A DNA stretch of 64,000 bases from Pararhizobium sp. GTDB taxonomy: Bacteria; Pseudomonadota; Alphaproteobacteria; Rhizobiales; Rhizobiaceae. Positions 39,306 through 47,479 of this stretch are shown in pieces (positions within the stretch are counted from its first letter, which is position 1; each line of letters begins with the position of its first letter). The notes below the pieces were generated by a model. That model was given only the letters and a program-made list of their open reading frames with translations, did no database searches and had not been told where the DNA came from. The stretch spans positions 124,001-188,000 of the forward strand of contig JAURWE010000101.1 of assembly GCA_030655075.1 (NCBI GenBank). Direction: 5' to 3'. Position numbers and translations under genes: made by a program.

Positions 39306-39692
39306 ATGTTTGTTAGAAACCTGAAGACGGTCGAGGCCGGTGAGTTTTTTGTGGACTGGGGCAATGGCACAAGCCATCGCCTGATCACCCGGCATGATGG
39401 GGTGGGGTTCACGGTGTGCCACACAGTGGTGCGGGCAAGGAGCGAATCCCTGCTCGAATATCGCCGTCACAAGGAAGCTTGCTATTGCATCGCCGGAGAC
39501 GGAGAGGTCGAGGACATGAACGGGAACAAACACCCGATCAAGCCTGGCGATATCTATGTGCTCGACCAGCACGACAAACATATTCTGCGCGGTGGCCCGG
39601 ACAATGATCTGGTGCTGGTCAGCGTCTTCAATCCGCCGCTGGAGGGCACCGAACGCCACACGCTGGACGGATCCGACGGTTCGGCCTACTGA
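39306..39692 (+). CDS. Ectoine synthase-like cupin (orphan EctC)
   Basis: A 128-residue cupin of EctC length. EctC closes N-gamma-acetyl-diaminobutyrate to ectoine. Landmarks MFVRNLKTVEAG, HKEACYCIAGDGEVED, IYVLDQHDKHILRGG and VFNPPLEG align well with EctC. The residues matching the family iron ligands are present: E57, Y84 and H92. The substrate region differs: the TWxSxR segment reads TSHR with two residues missing, and the Cys in the LVCVF strand is Ser. No ectA or ectB is nearby, so ectoine synthesis from aspartate semialdehyde cannot be claimed. The ATG at 39306 is 7 bases after AGGGAG. A divergent LysR gene is probably its regulator. Confidence 0.82.
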   Translation: MFVRNLKTVEAGEFFVDWGNGTSHRLITRHDGVGFTVCHTVVRARSESLLEYRRHKEACYCIAGDGEVEDMNGNKHPIKPGDIYVLDQHDKHILRGGPDNDLVLVSVFNPPLEGTERHTLDGSDGSAY

Positions 39693-39701
39693 CTGTCGGG
39701 A

Positions 39702-40298
39702 TCAACCGGGAATGATGCCCAGCAGCCGTTGCAGCACATCGCCCACCATCATCGGAGGCAGGATGAAGATGGCGGTGATGGCGGCAGCGAGCAGGGTCTG
39801 GTTTCCGGTGATCATCTTCAGCAGCCGGAACAGGGCGGCGATCGCCCCGACCAGCAGCAACAGCCAGAGCAGGCTGGTGAATTCCTCGCTGTCGGAGATC
39901 AGCAGCCGCAGGACGGCGGGGATGACCATCGCATAGGACAGCGGCAGAGACAGCCAGTTTGTCGCCACGACGATCGGCCCGAGTGCGCGCGAGAAGCCGA
40001 GCGGGCGGGCGATTGCGGCGATGAGCAACAGCGGCAACAGCCAACAGACCAGATCGATGAGCAGGAGCTTGACGAAAAAGCTGGGGCCGGTCGCAGTGCC
40101 CGCCGGCATGTTCGCCAGATAAAACATCCGCCAGGAGGCCCAGGTCACCGCCATGGCCGGCAGGCACCAGACGATAGCCCAGAAGGAGCGGAACGTGCCC
40201 TGCAGACTGAAATCCAGCCAGGCAAAGCCTTCGGCTTCGTTGCGAACCAGCAGCCAGAGTCCGGTCAGGTAGCGCTGAACCTCTTCAAACCCCGGCAT
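39702..40298 (-). CDS. Polytopic membrane protein of unknown function
   Basis: A 198-residue protein with about five hydrophobic segments (for example FWAIVWCLPAMAVTWASW, LLIDLVCWLLPLLLIAAIA, LLWLLLLVGAIAALFRLL and LLAAAITAIFILPPMMVG). It has no motif I can name; a Yip1-like fold is possible from the segment pattern. The ATG at 40298 lies inside the 3' end of dapE (14-bp overlap), so it is translated downstream of dapE in the same operon, an arrangement common in rhizobia. Confidence 0.75.
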   Translation of the reverse strand: MPGFEEVQRYLTGLWLLVRNEAEGFAWLDFSLQGTFRSFWAIVWCLPAMAVTWASWRMFYLANMPAGTATGPSFFVKLLLIDLVCWLLPLLLIAAIARPLGFSRALGPIVVATNWLSLPLSYAMVIPAVLRLLISDSEEFTSLLWLLLLVGAIAALFRLLKMITGNQTLLAAAITAIFILPPMMVGDVLQRLLGIIPG

Positions 40299-41481
40299 GG
40301 CCAAACCAGCGCTGGACGAAGGTTTCGTAGATGGTCGTCAGCGTTTCGAGATCGGCAACGGCGACGCGTTCATCGACCATGTGCATGGTCTGGCCGACCA
40401 GACCGAACTCCACGACCGGGCAGTAGTCCTTGATGAAGCGGGCATCCGACGTGCCGCCTGTGGTCGAGAGTTTCGGCACACGGCCTGTCACGGTTTCAAT
40501 CGCCTGCGACAAGGATGCAGTCAGCGCCTCGTCGCGCGTCAGGAAGACGTGGCTTGGCCGTTCGCCCCAGACGATATCGTAACTGACGGGCGCGCGGGCG
40601 GGACGCAGCTTTTCGCGCACCGAGGCGCGGTCGAGCCGATTGTGGATTTCCGCCATGACCGTCTCGGCCGTCCAGGTATCGTTGAAGCGAATGTTGAAGC
40701 TTGCCGTTGCCTTGGCCGGGATGACGTTGACGGCGCGGTTCGCCACGTCGATCGTTGTGACTTCGAGGTTTGAGGGCTGGAAATTCTCCGTTCCTTCGTC
40801 GAAGGGCGGATGCATCAGCGCATCGGCAAGCTGGATGATGCTGCGGACCGGATTGTCGGCCAGATGCGGGTAGGCGGCGTGGCCCTGGACACCTTTGACC
40901 GTGATGGTGCCGGAGACGGAGCCGCGCCGGCCGATCTTGATCATGTCGCCCAGCTGATCCGGGTTGGTCGGCTCACCGACGATGCAGGCATCCCAGGTCT
41001 CGCCCTTTTCGGCGGCCCATTGCAGAAGCTTGACCGTGCCGTTGATCGCCGGGCCTTCTTCGTCGCCTGTTATCAGGAACGAGATGGAACCGGTCGGCGG
41101 ACCGTTCTTTTCGATATGGCGGGCGACGGCAGCGATGAAGCAGGCAATGCCCCCCTTCATGTCGACGGCACCGCGGCCATACATTTCGCCATCGACGATA
41201 TCTGCGGAGAAATGTCCATGCGTCCAGGCGGCTTCGTCACCCACCGGCACGACATCGGTGTGTCCTGCAAACATCAGGTGCGGGCCGTTGCCGCTGAGGC
41301 GGGCATAGAGGTTCTCGATATCCGGCGTGCCCTCTTCGCGCGCCGTGACCCGCTCGACGGTGAAGCCGAGCGGCGTCAGCATGGCCGCGATCGCCGACAG
41401 GGCGCCGCCTTCGGCAGGCGTGACGGACGGGCATCGGATGAGAGTGGCGAGATTGGCGATCGGGTCGGTGACTGTGGTCAT
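40285..41481 (-). CDS. dapE: Succinyl-diaminopimelate desuccinylase
   Basis: A 398-residue M20 metallohydrolase of the lysine/diaminopimelate pathway, producing LL-diaminopimelate. Metal-site motifs are MFAGHTDVVPVGD (about 69-81), YGRGAVDMKGG (about 97-107) and TGDEEGPA (about 133-140), with GGTSDARFI near the C-terminus. Its pathway partner dapD is at 58438-59295, separated by about 17 kb of accessory genes. Confidence 0.95.
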   Translation of the reverse strand: MTTVTDPIANLATLIRCPSVTPAEGGALSAIAAMLTPLGFTVERVTAREEGTPDIENLYARLSGNGPHLMFAGHTDVVPVGDEAAWTHGHFSADIVDGEMYGRGAVDMKGGIACFIAAVARHIEKNGPPTGSISFLITGDEEGPAINGTVKLLQWAAEKGETWDACIVGEPTNPDQLGDMIKIGRRGSVSGTITVKGVQGHAAYPHLADNPVRSIIQLADALMHPPFDEGTENFQPSNLEVTTIDVANRAVNVIPAKATASFNIRFNDTWTAETVMAEIHNRLDRASVREKLRPARAPVSYDIVWGERPSHVFLTRDEALTASLSQAIETVTGRVPKLSTTGGTSDARFIKDYCPVVEFGLVGQTMHMVDERVAVADLETLTTIYETFVQRWFGHAGV

Positions 41482-41626
41482 GGAAATGAAATGGCCGGTT
41501 GGTCAGGCGCCAGGGCGGCGCGCTCTACATGTTCGGACCATGGTTTAGCGGATCGCAGGGAGGCTGTCACGGGCAACGTGACGGCGCCGGTCCCGTCCAC
41601 TGGGGCGAGACCGGCAGGTTCAAATG

Positions 41627-43525
41627 TCAGTTTGCCTTGGTGCCCTTGCGGTGCGGCTTTGGCGCGCCTTTTTTCTCAAAGAGGGGCTTTTCAAAGGCGG
41701 GCTTGTCGAAAGCGGGTTTGCCCGGCTTCTTGGTCCAGGGCTTGGAGTCCTTCTTGTCGCCGGCGTTGAAGGCCGGAGCGGCACCCGGCTTCTTGTCGAA
41801 CTTGCGCTTCGGCCGGTCGTCGCCAAACCCACCGGATGGACGCTCGTCGTTGTTCTTCTTCGCATAGGGCTTTGAGGACGGCGCGCGGCTGATATCGGGC
41901 ATGCGGTCGAGCTGCGTAACGATGATGCCCTTTTCGAGCGCCTTCTTCGGACCGATGGCCTCGACGAAACGGTCGGCCCAGTCAGCGGCAATTTCGACGT
42001 AGGTCTCGTCCTGCTGCATCTTGATGGCGCCGATTTCCTGTTTGGTGATGCGGCCGATGCGGCAGAGCATCGGGATCAGCCAGCGCGGTTCGGCATTCTG
42101 CTTGCGGCCGGCCGACAGCGAGAACCAGACGCTGTCGCCAAAATCGCCGCGCGGTGCCCGGGGCTCCGAGCTGAATTCGCGCGGGCGGCTGTCGTTAGAC
42201 GGCGTGAAGGACGGCACGTCCATTAGGTCTTCCGGCGCCGAACGGCCAACGCGGTAAAGCCGCAGGAAGGCGGCGGCGACCTGTTCGGGGCCGTGTTTAC
42301 CCAAGAGTTCGCGAACGAAATCCTGTTCTTCCTCGCGCAGCGGCTCGGTGAAAGCCGGATCGGCGAGAATGCGCTCGTCATCGCGGCGGGTGACCTCGTC
42401 GGCCGATGGCGGCTTTGCCCAGGTCGCATTGATGCTGGCATCGCGCAGCAGGCGCTCGGCCTTCTTGCGGGCATTGTTGGGCACGATCAGCGCGCTGACG
42501 CCCTTGTTGCCGGCGCGGCCTGTGCGGCCGGAGCGGTGCAGCAGCGTTTCCGGGTTGCTCGGCAGATCGGCGTGAACCACGAGCTCGAGGCCGGGCAGGT
42601 CGATGCCGCGGGCGGCAACATCGGTGGCGATGCAGACGCGGGCGCGGCCGTCGCGCATGGCCTGCAGCGCGTGGGTGCGTTCGTTTTGCGACAGTTCGCC
42701 CGACATGGCGACGACGGAGAAGCCGCGATTGTTGAAGCGGGCGGTCAGATGGTTGACGGCGGCGCGGGTGGAGCAGAACACCAGCGCGTTTTTTGCCTCA
42801 TAGAAACGCAGAACGTTGATGATGGCGTTTTCCCGGTCGGCCGGGGCGACGGTCAGGGCGCGATAGTCGATATCGACATGCTGCTTCTGTTCGGCGGCCG
42901 TCGAGATGCGCACGGCATTGCGCTGGTAGCTTTTGGCCAGATTGGCGATGGTGCGCGGCACGGTCGCCGAGAACATCAGCGTGCGGCGCTCGACCGGAGC
43001 TGCATCGAGCAGGAACTCAAGATCTTCGCGGAAGCCGAGATCGAGCATCTCGTCGGCCTCGTCAAGCACGACGGCGCGCAGCTGCGACATGTCGAGACCG
43101 GCACGGCGGACGTGGTCACAGAGGCGGCCGGGTGTGCCGACGACGATGTGGGCGCCCTGTTCGAGGCCGCGCCGTTCGCTGCGCATGTCCATGCCGCCGA
43201 CGCAGGAGGCGATGCGGGCACCGGTGAGCTCATAGAGCCATTCCAGCTCGCGCTTGACCTGCAGGGCCAGTTCGCGCGTCGGGGCAACGACGAGGGCCAG
43301 TGGCTGGCCAGCGCGGCCAAAACGTTCCTGGCCGTCGAGCAACGTCGGAGCCAGCGCGAGGCCGAAAGCCACGGTTTTGCCGGAGCCGGTCTGGGCGGAA
43401 ACGAGCGCGTCCTTGCCGTCAAGCTCGGGCGCGATGACCGCCTTCTGGACCGGGGTGAAATCTGTGTAGCCGCGTTTGCTCAACGCCTGGGCGATCGACG
43501 GAACGATGCCTTCGAACTCTGTCAT
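41627..43525 (-). CDS. DEAD-box ATP-dependent RNA helicase with DbpA-type RNA-binding domain
   Basis: A 632-residue RNA helicase. The core has the Q-motif FTPVQKAVI, Walker A AQTGSGKT (about 49-56), DEAD in VLDEADEMLDLG, SAT in FSATVPR and HRSGRTGRAG. A DbpA-type RNA-binding domain follows (about 475-550), with WLIPMLCRIGRITKQEIGAIKM. The tail (about 560-632) is a basic, low-complexity region with repeated Lys-Pro-Ala/Leu-Phe units. The ATG at 43525 is chosen because it begins the conserved MTEFEGIVPSIAQAL; the frame is open 21 codons earlier. The role is probably ribosome assembly or cold-stress RNA remodelling. Confidence 0.92.
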   Translation of the reverse strand: MTEFEGIVPSIAQALSKRGYTDFTPVQKAVIAPELDGKDALVSAQTGSGKTVAFGLALAPTLLDGQERFGRAGQPLALVVAPTRELALQVKRELEWLYELTGARIASCVGGMDMRSERRGLEQGAHIVVGTPGRLCDHVRRAGLDMSQLRAVVLDEADEMLDLGFREDLEFLLDAAPVERRTLMFSATVPRTIANLAKSYQRNAVRISTAAEQKQHVDIDYRALTVAPADRENAIINVLRFYEAKNALVFCSTRAAVNHLTARFNNRGFSVVAMSGELSQNERTHALQAMRDGRARVCIATDVAARGIDLPGLELVVHADLPSNPETLLHRSGRTGRAGNKGVSALIVPNNARKKAERLLRDASINATWAKPPSADEVTRRDDERILADPAFTEPLREEEQDFVRELLGKHGPEQVAAAFLRLYRVGRSAPEDLMDVPSFTPSNDSRPREFSSEPRAPRGDFGDSVWFSLSAGRKQNAEPRWLIPMLCRIGRITKQEIGAIKMQQDETYVEIAADWADRFVEAIGPKKALEKGIIVTQLDRMPDISRAPSSKPYAKKNNDERPSGGFGDDRPKRKFDKKPGAAPAFNAGDKKDSKPWTKKPGKPAFDKPAFEKPLFEKKGAPKPHRKGTKAN

Positions 43526-43892
43526 TTTTGGTCTTTCGGAATGAGAGCGCAAGGGCTCTGATGTTTCGTGCGCCCGTGGGCCGGGCAAGCAATAGGTCGC
43601 CGCCGCCGGAGGCCGCAGGCAAATTCATGCTGCCTCATACTGCGCGCAGGGCAATTTGTATAGGGGCAGGCGTCTATTGCATCGATCCTGTCAGAAAACC
43701 GACATGTGATTGTCATAGGATGGTCACGGTCCGACCGAAATTCCCGCCCATCATCGATCGGCTTTTGCATCGCACCATCGAAACGGAACCGACCGGTTCC
43801 TCCTGCGTTTGAGGGTTCGGGGCGGATGTTTAGTTCAGCAGGGTTGTGCCGTTTCAGCGGCTTGTCCCTCCAGCAGACGGAGCGCCGGCGCC
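43526..43892. other. Intergenic region between divergent helicase and opgC-like genes
   Basis: This 367-bp gap holds no convincing gene. It should contain the divergent promoters of the DEAD-box helicase (minus strand) and the OpgC-like gene (plus strand). The first 130 bp next to the helicase start are rich in GC strings and could form a structured 5' leader. No clear -35/-10 pair or repeat was identified. Confidence 0.5.
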
Positions 43893-45095
43893 TTGAAACG
43901 GTTCGACATCATAGACGGCATGCGAGGCTACTTTCTTGTCTTCATGCTCATCAACCATCTCGTCTTTGTCGGTGACTACTGGCTGATGGAAGTCAACCAC
44001 CGCCAATTCGCCTTTGTTGAGGATGCGCAGGGTTTCGTCTTCCTGTCAGGGCTGATCATCGGCATGGTCTATGCCCGCAAGATGCTCAAGACCGGCTACG
44101 AGACCGGGCGCCAGCTTATCTGGGCCCGGGCCTTCGAGCTTTACCGCTATGCCATGGGCATCGTCATGGTGGCGCTGGTGGCACGCATGATCCTGCCGGA
44201 CGCAGCGCGGGTGTGGTACAACTGGCTGGGCACGACATCGTTCGACGACCCGCTGCGTCTGGCCGCCGTCGCCACATTTGTGTTCCAGCCGACGTTCATG
44301 GACATCCTGCCGCAATACATTGTCTACATGATCTTCGCACCGGTGCTGATCTGGGCCTGCCTCCAGGGCAAATGGCCCTATGTGCTGGCCGGATCGCTAA
44401 TGGTGTGGACGGCGGGCCAGCTCGGTCTGCAGCAGATCATCACCACGCCGCTCAACGACTGGATCAAGGGCGCCGACGATCAGGGCATCCGCGTCAGCTT
44501 CAATCTTCTCGGCTGGCAAATCGTCTTCTTCTCGGCGCTGGTCATCGGGGCGCTGACGGCGCAGGGCAAGATCGAGTGGCGCCGCATCTTCGCGCCGGAA
44601 AAGACGCTGCTGCCGAAGATGGCGCTGACGATCTGCCTGTTCTTCCTGCCGCTGCGCATCCTGACGGCGCATGAATTCATGCCGGAGTTCATGCTCGGCA
44701 AATTCTCCACCATGGAGATCCGTGCCGATTTCGGACCCGTCTACCTGCTGAACTTTGCCGCCGTTGCCGTGGGTCTTGCCTGGGTGCTGATCGCCGGGCC
44801 TGAACACCGGAGCGCTCTGGTGCGGAGGATCGCTGCCGGTGTTACTTGGGTGTTCTCGATCCGCTTCCTGCAGCTGCTCGGCCGTCATTCGCTGCAGGTC
44901 TATGTCGGGCATGTGGCGATCGTCTATGTGGTCTATTACATCGACGGCCGCACCCCCGCCCTGTCGGAACTGACCAAGACGGCCATTGCTCTTGTCTGCA
45001 TTGCACTTCTGCCGCTGCCGGCTCTATGGCGTGAACGCGAAAAACTGTTCGGCTGGGGGGCCAAGACCCCGGTCGAGATCAAAGGGGAGAGTTGA
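43893..45095 (+). CDS. OpgC-family membrane acyltransferase-like protein
   Basis: A roughly 400-residue polytopic membrane protein of the OpgC/acyltransferase_3 type. It begins LKRFDIIDGMRGYFLVFMLINHLVF with the usual catalytic-region pattern (FDIIDGMRG, then INHL with His). About ten hydrophobic segments are visible, and the C-terminal LQLLGRHSLQVYVGHV is a further hallmark. OpgC succinylates periplasmic glucans, so this protein may add acyl groups to a cyclic glucan or another polysaccharide; the donor and acceptor are not predictable. The frame is open to 43809; a TTG at 43893 preceding the conserved block is the most likely start, but this is uncertain. Confidence 0.78.
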   Translation: MKRFDIIDGMRGYFLVFMLINHLVFVGDYWLMEVNHRQFAFVEDAQGFVFLSGLIIGMVYARKMLKTGYETGRQLIWARAFELYRYAMGIVMVALVARMILPDAARVWYNWLGTTSFDDPLRLAAVATFVFQPTFMDILPQYIVYMIFAPVLIWACLQGKWPYVLAGSLMVWTAGQLGLQQIITTPLNDWIKGADDQGIRVSFNLLGWQIVFFSALVIGALTAQGKIEWRRIFAPEKTLLPKMALTICLFFLPLRILTAHEFMPEFMLGKFSTMEIRADFGPVYLLNFAAVAVGLAWVLIAGPEHRSALVRRIAAGVTWVFSIRFLQLLGRHSLQVYVGHVAIVYVVYYIDGRTPALSELTKTAIALVCIALLPLPALWREREKLFGWGAKTPVEIKGES

Positions 45096-45156
45096 TCCCA
45101 ACCCGATCCGGCCGGAGGCCGAAAAGCCAGCCGATTGCTTCGGCTTCACCTTCCGC

Positions 45157-45193
45157 GCGTTGCGGCGCCAAGGGTGTGGCCATGCCGCAACGC
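45157..45193. repeat. Perfect 10-bp inverted repeat between convergent genes
   Basis: GCGTTGCGGC and GCCGCAACGC flank a 17-nt spacer. It lies 62 bp after the OpgC-like gene and 11 bp after the DUF3461 gene, so it can act as a shared terminator hairpin, although no U-tract follows. A second short stem (AGCCGA / TCGGCT, 45129-45145) is next to it. Confidence 0.55.
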
Positions 45194-45203
45194 CACGGCA
45201 GCG

Positions 45204-45605
45204 TCAGGACGCAGTCTGAAGTTGCTTCAGCTTGGCGCGAAGGCCGGCAAGTTCGGTCGCGAACTCGCTTTCCATATCATCGATCTGCCCCAGAATGGAT
45301 GCGATGAGGGCACTCCTCCCACCTTGGTCGTCTACGATGTTTCTCAGTTCCTGAAGCGCTTCATCCAATGTCGGCGAAATTTCGTAGACCGTCAGCTCGC
45401 CGCCAATGGTGGCGTTCGGATCGCTGGCACGCGGGATCCGGTCAAACTCGTACCCCCGCGTCATCGGAAGCAACGAGCCCGGTTTGCGCTGATATTTGAT
45501 TCGAAGCAGGTCCTTTGCCGCACTAATGTTGACAAGACTGTGCGAAACAATCTGCTCCGGATTGAGAATTCCCATCAGGGCAAGGGTTGGATATTTATCG
45601 GACAT
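45204..45605 (-). CDS. DUF3461 family protein
   Basis: A 133-residue protein that begins MSDKYPTLALMGILNPEQI and contains KYQRKPGSLLPMTRGYEFDRI, matching the DUF3461 pattern. The C-terminal third is a predicted helix/coiled coil (SEFATELAGLRAKLKQLQ). Function is unknown. It is the last gene of the minus-strand unit headed by the carbohydrate ABC transporter, 42 bp after the second permease, but co-function with the transporter is not established. Confidence 0.75.
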   Translation of the reverse strand: MSDKYPTLALMGILNPEQIVSHSLVNISAAKDLLRIKYQRKPGSLLPMTRGYEFDRIPRASDPNATIGGELTVYEISPTLDEALQELRNIVDDQGGRSALIASILGQIDDMESEFATELAGLRAKLKQLQTAS

Positions 45606-45647
45606 TTCAAAGATCCTCTACGTGGGTTCCAGCCAGCGCGGCACGTG

Positions 45648-46532
45648 TTACTTGATTGCGCCGCGCATGACGCCGGCGATGATCCACCGTTGTCCGATGA
45701 CATAGCCGATGATGGCCGGGATCATGGCAATGGCATAGGAGGCAAAGGCGACATTATAGTTCAGGGTCAAAGTGTCCCTGAACGTCGCCTGTACGACTGG
45801 AAGCGTTTGCTGGCTGACGCTCGAAATGATCAGCGACGGCATCATGAAGTCGTTCCAGGATTGCAGGAACGCAAAGATGCCGACCGTCGCCGCCATCGGG
45901 GTGAGCAGCGGCAGCACGATCTTCCAGAACACCTCGAATGTCGAGCATCCATCGAGAATCGCGCTTTCCTCAAGCTCCGAAGGCAGCGCCCTGATATAGG
46001 CAGCGAACATCAGCGTGTTGAAGGACAGGCCGAACATCCAGTTGAGGATGACCACGCCGAACGGATTGTCCAGACCCAAAGACGCCATCAGCTTGATCTG
46101 CGGCAGGGCCAGGACCGTGAACGGAATGAACATCGTGGCCAGAAGATAGATGAACGCGTAACGGAACAGCGGCGTCGACCAGTTGCGCACCACCGCCCAC
46201 GCGACCATCGCCGGGATCAGGATGTTGCCAGCGATGCTTAGCGCCGTGATGACGACGCTCCAAAACAGCGCCACCGGCGCGTTGACCATCTCCCAGGCGG
46301 CAGCATAGTTCGACCAATGAAATGTTGTCGGCCATTCGAAGCCGCTGGCGTCGACCATGTCGGCGGACGACTTCAGCGACATCGCCAGCACGAAATAGAG
46401 CGGCAGCAAGATAAACAGCGAACCGGCCGCGAGGATGGCGGTATTCCCCCAACTGATGTTCTGCTTGGGCCCAAACAGTTTGGACAGCAGAGACGGGGCG
46501 TCTGCAGAGGAGGCAATGGATCCAGTGGTCAT
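45648..46532 (-). CDS. Carbohydrate ABC transporter permease (MalG/UgpE type)
   Basis: A 294-residue inner-membrane permease with six membrane segments. The EAA loop that contacts the ATPase is ESAILDGCSTFEVFWKIVLPLLTP (in outline), at about residues 195-218. The start overlaps the upstream permease stop by 4 bp (46529-46532). It works with the permease at 46529-47449, binding protein at 47480-48772 and ATPase at 48797-49891. The N-terminal tail (about 30 residues) is cytoplasmic. Confidence 0.93.
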   Translation of the reverse strand: MTTGSIASSADAPSLLSKLFGPKQNISWGNTAILAAGSLFILLPLYFVLAMSLKSSADMVDASGFEWPTTFHWSNYAAAWEMVNAPVALFWSVVITALSIAGNILIPAMVAWAVVRNWSTPLFRYAFIYLLATMFIPFTVLALPQIKLMASLGLDNPFGVVILNWMFGLSFNTLMFAAYIRALPSELEESAILDGCSTFEVFWKIVLPLLTPMAATVGIFAFLQSWNDFMMPSLIISSVSQQTLPVVQATFRDTLTLNYNVAFASYAIAMIPAIIGYVIGQRWIIAGVMRGAIK

Positions 46533-47449
46533 GATTTTTTCCCCATGAAGCGGATGAGGCCCAATTGAGCGATGGATAGTAGGATTGTGACGACGGCGAA
46601 GACGACGGAATTGGCAGCACCGTAGGCATAGTCGCTTGTGTTGAGCGTGTTGACGATCGTCATGGCGACGGAGCGCGTCGCCGTGCCCGGACCGCCATTC
46701 GTTAGACCGACAATGATATCATAGGCGCCCAGAAAGCCTTTCAACCCAAGCACCGTATTGATCACCAGGAAAGGGGCCAGCAGCGGCAGTGTCAATTGGC
46801 GGAATTGATCCCAAGGGCTGGCTCCATCGATCTCGCCAGCCTCGTAGACATCGGGGCCGATCGAAGACAGTCCTGCTAGGAACATGATCACCGAGCCTGG
46901 GAAAGCCGTCCAGACAGCGACGAAAACAACACCCAGCCATGCATAGCCTGGATTGCTGAGAATGCCCTCATGCAGCGGTCCGAAAGAAACGAGCCGGGGC
47001 AGCGCTTGGGAAAAAATGTACTGGAAGCAGAATGCGACGACCAGTGCCGACAAGACCATCGGGATGAAATAGATCGCCTTGAAGAGTGTCGACCATTTTA
47101 TTTTTGAGTTCAGCAAGACCGCCAATGCGAGCGACAGAACGTTGACGAAGAGCGTGGTTGCGATGGCAAAAATAAAGGTAAACGAATAAGCCTCTAGAAT
47201 GGCCGGATCACCGAACAGAGCCTGGTAGTTGGCGAAGCCGATCCATCTCGAATCACCATAGCCTGCATAGTTCGTGAAACTATAGACGACGCCCTGAATC
47301 GCCGGCAGCGTGATGAAGATGGAAAACAGGATGATTGCCGGAATCAGCATTGCATAGTGGACGAAGTGCGGCTTCTTCTTGGGAAGTCCGTCGTCCACGA
47401 TCACTCTGGATGTGGTTCCCGTGCGGGACGATTGCGGGGTTGCGGTCAT
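46529..47449 (-). CDS. Carbohydrate ABC transporter permease (MalF/UgpA type)
   Basis: A 306-residue permease with six membrane segments, starting after a cytoplasmic tail rich in Ser/Thr. The EAA motif appears as VYEAGEIDGASPWDQFRQLTLPLLAPF (in outline), at about 205-231. It forms the heterodimer with the MalG-type permease through a 4-bp overlap at 46529-46532. The substrate is probably a mono- or disaccharide, but nothing in the sequence identifies it. Confidence 0.93.
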   Translation of the reverse strand: MTATPQSSRTGTTSRVIVDDGLPKKKPHFVHYAMLIPAIILFSIFITLPAIQGVVYSFTNYAGYGDSRWIGFANYQALFGDPAILEAYSFTFIFAIATTLFVNVLSLALAVLLNSKIKWSTLFKAIYFIPMVLSALVVAFCFQYIFSQALPRLVSFGPLHEGILSNPGYAWLGVVFVAVWTAFPGSVIMFLAGLSSIGPDVYEAGEIDGASPWDQFRQLTLPLLAPFLVINTVLGLKGFLGAYDIIVGLTNGGPGTATRSVAMTIVNTLNTSDYAYGAANSVVFAVVTILLSIAQLGLIRFMGKKS

Positions 47450-47479
47450 GGCACACCTTTTTGATTAAGGAAGTCGGCG

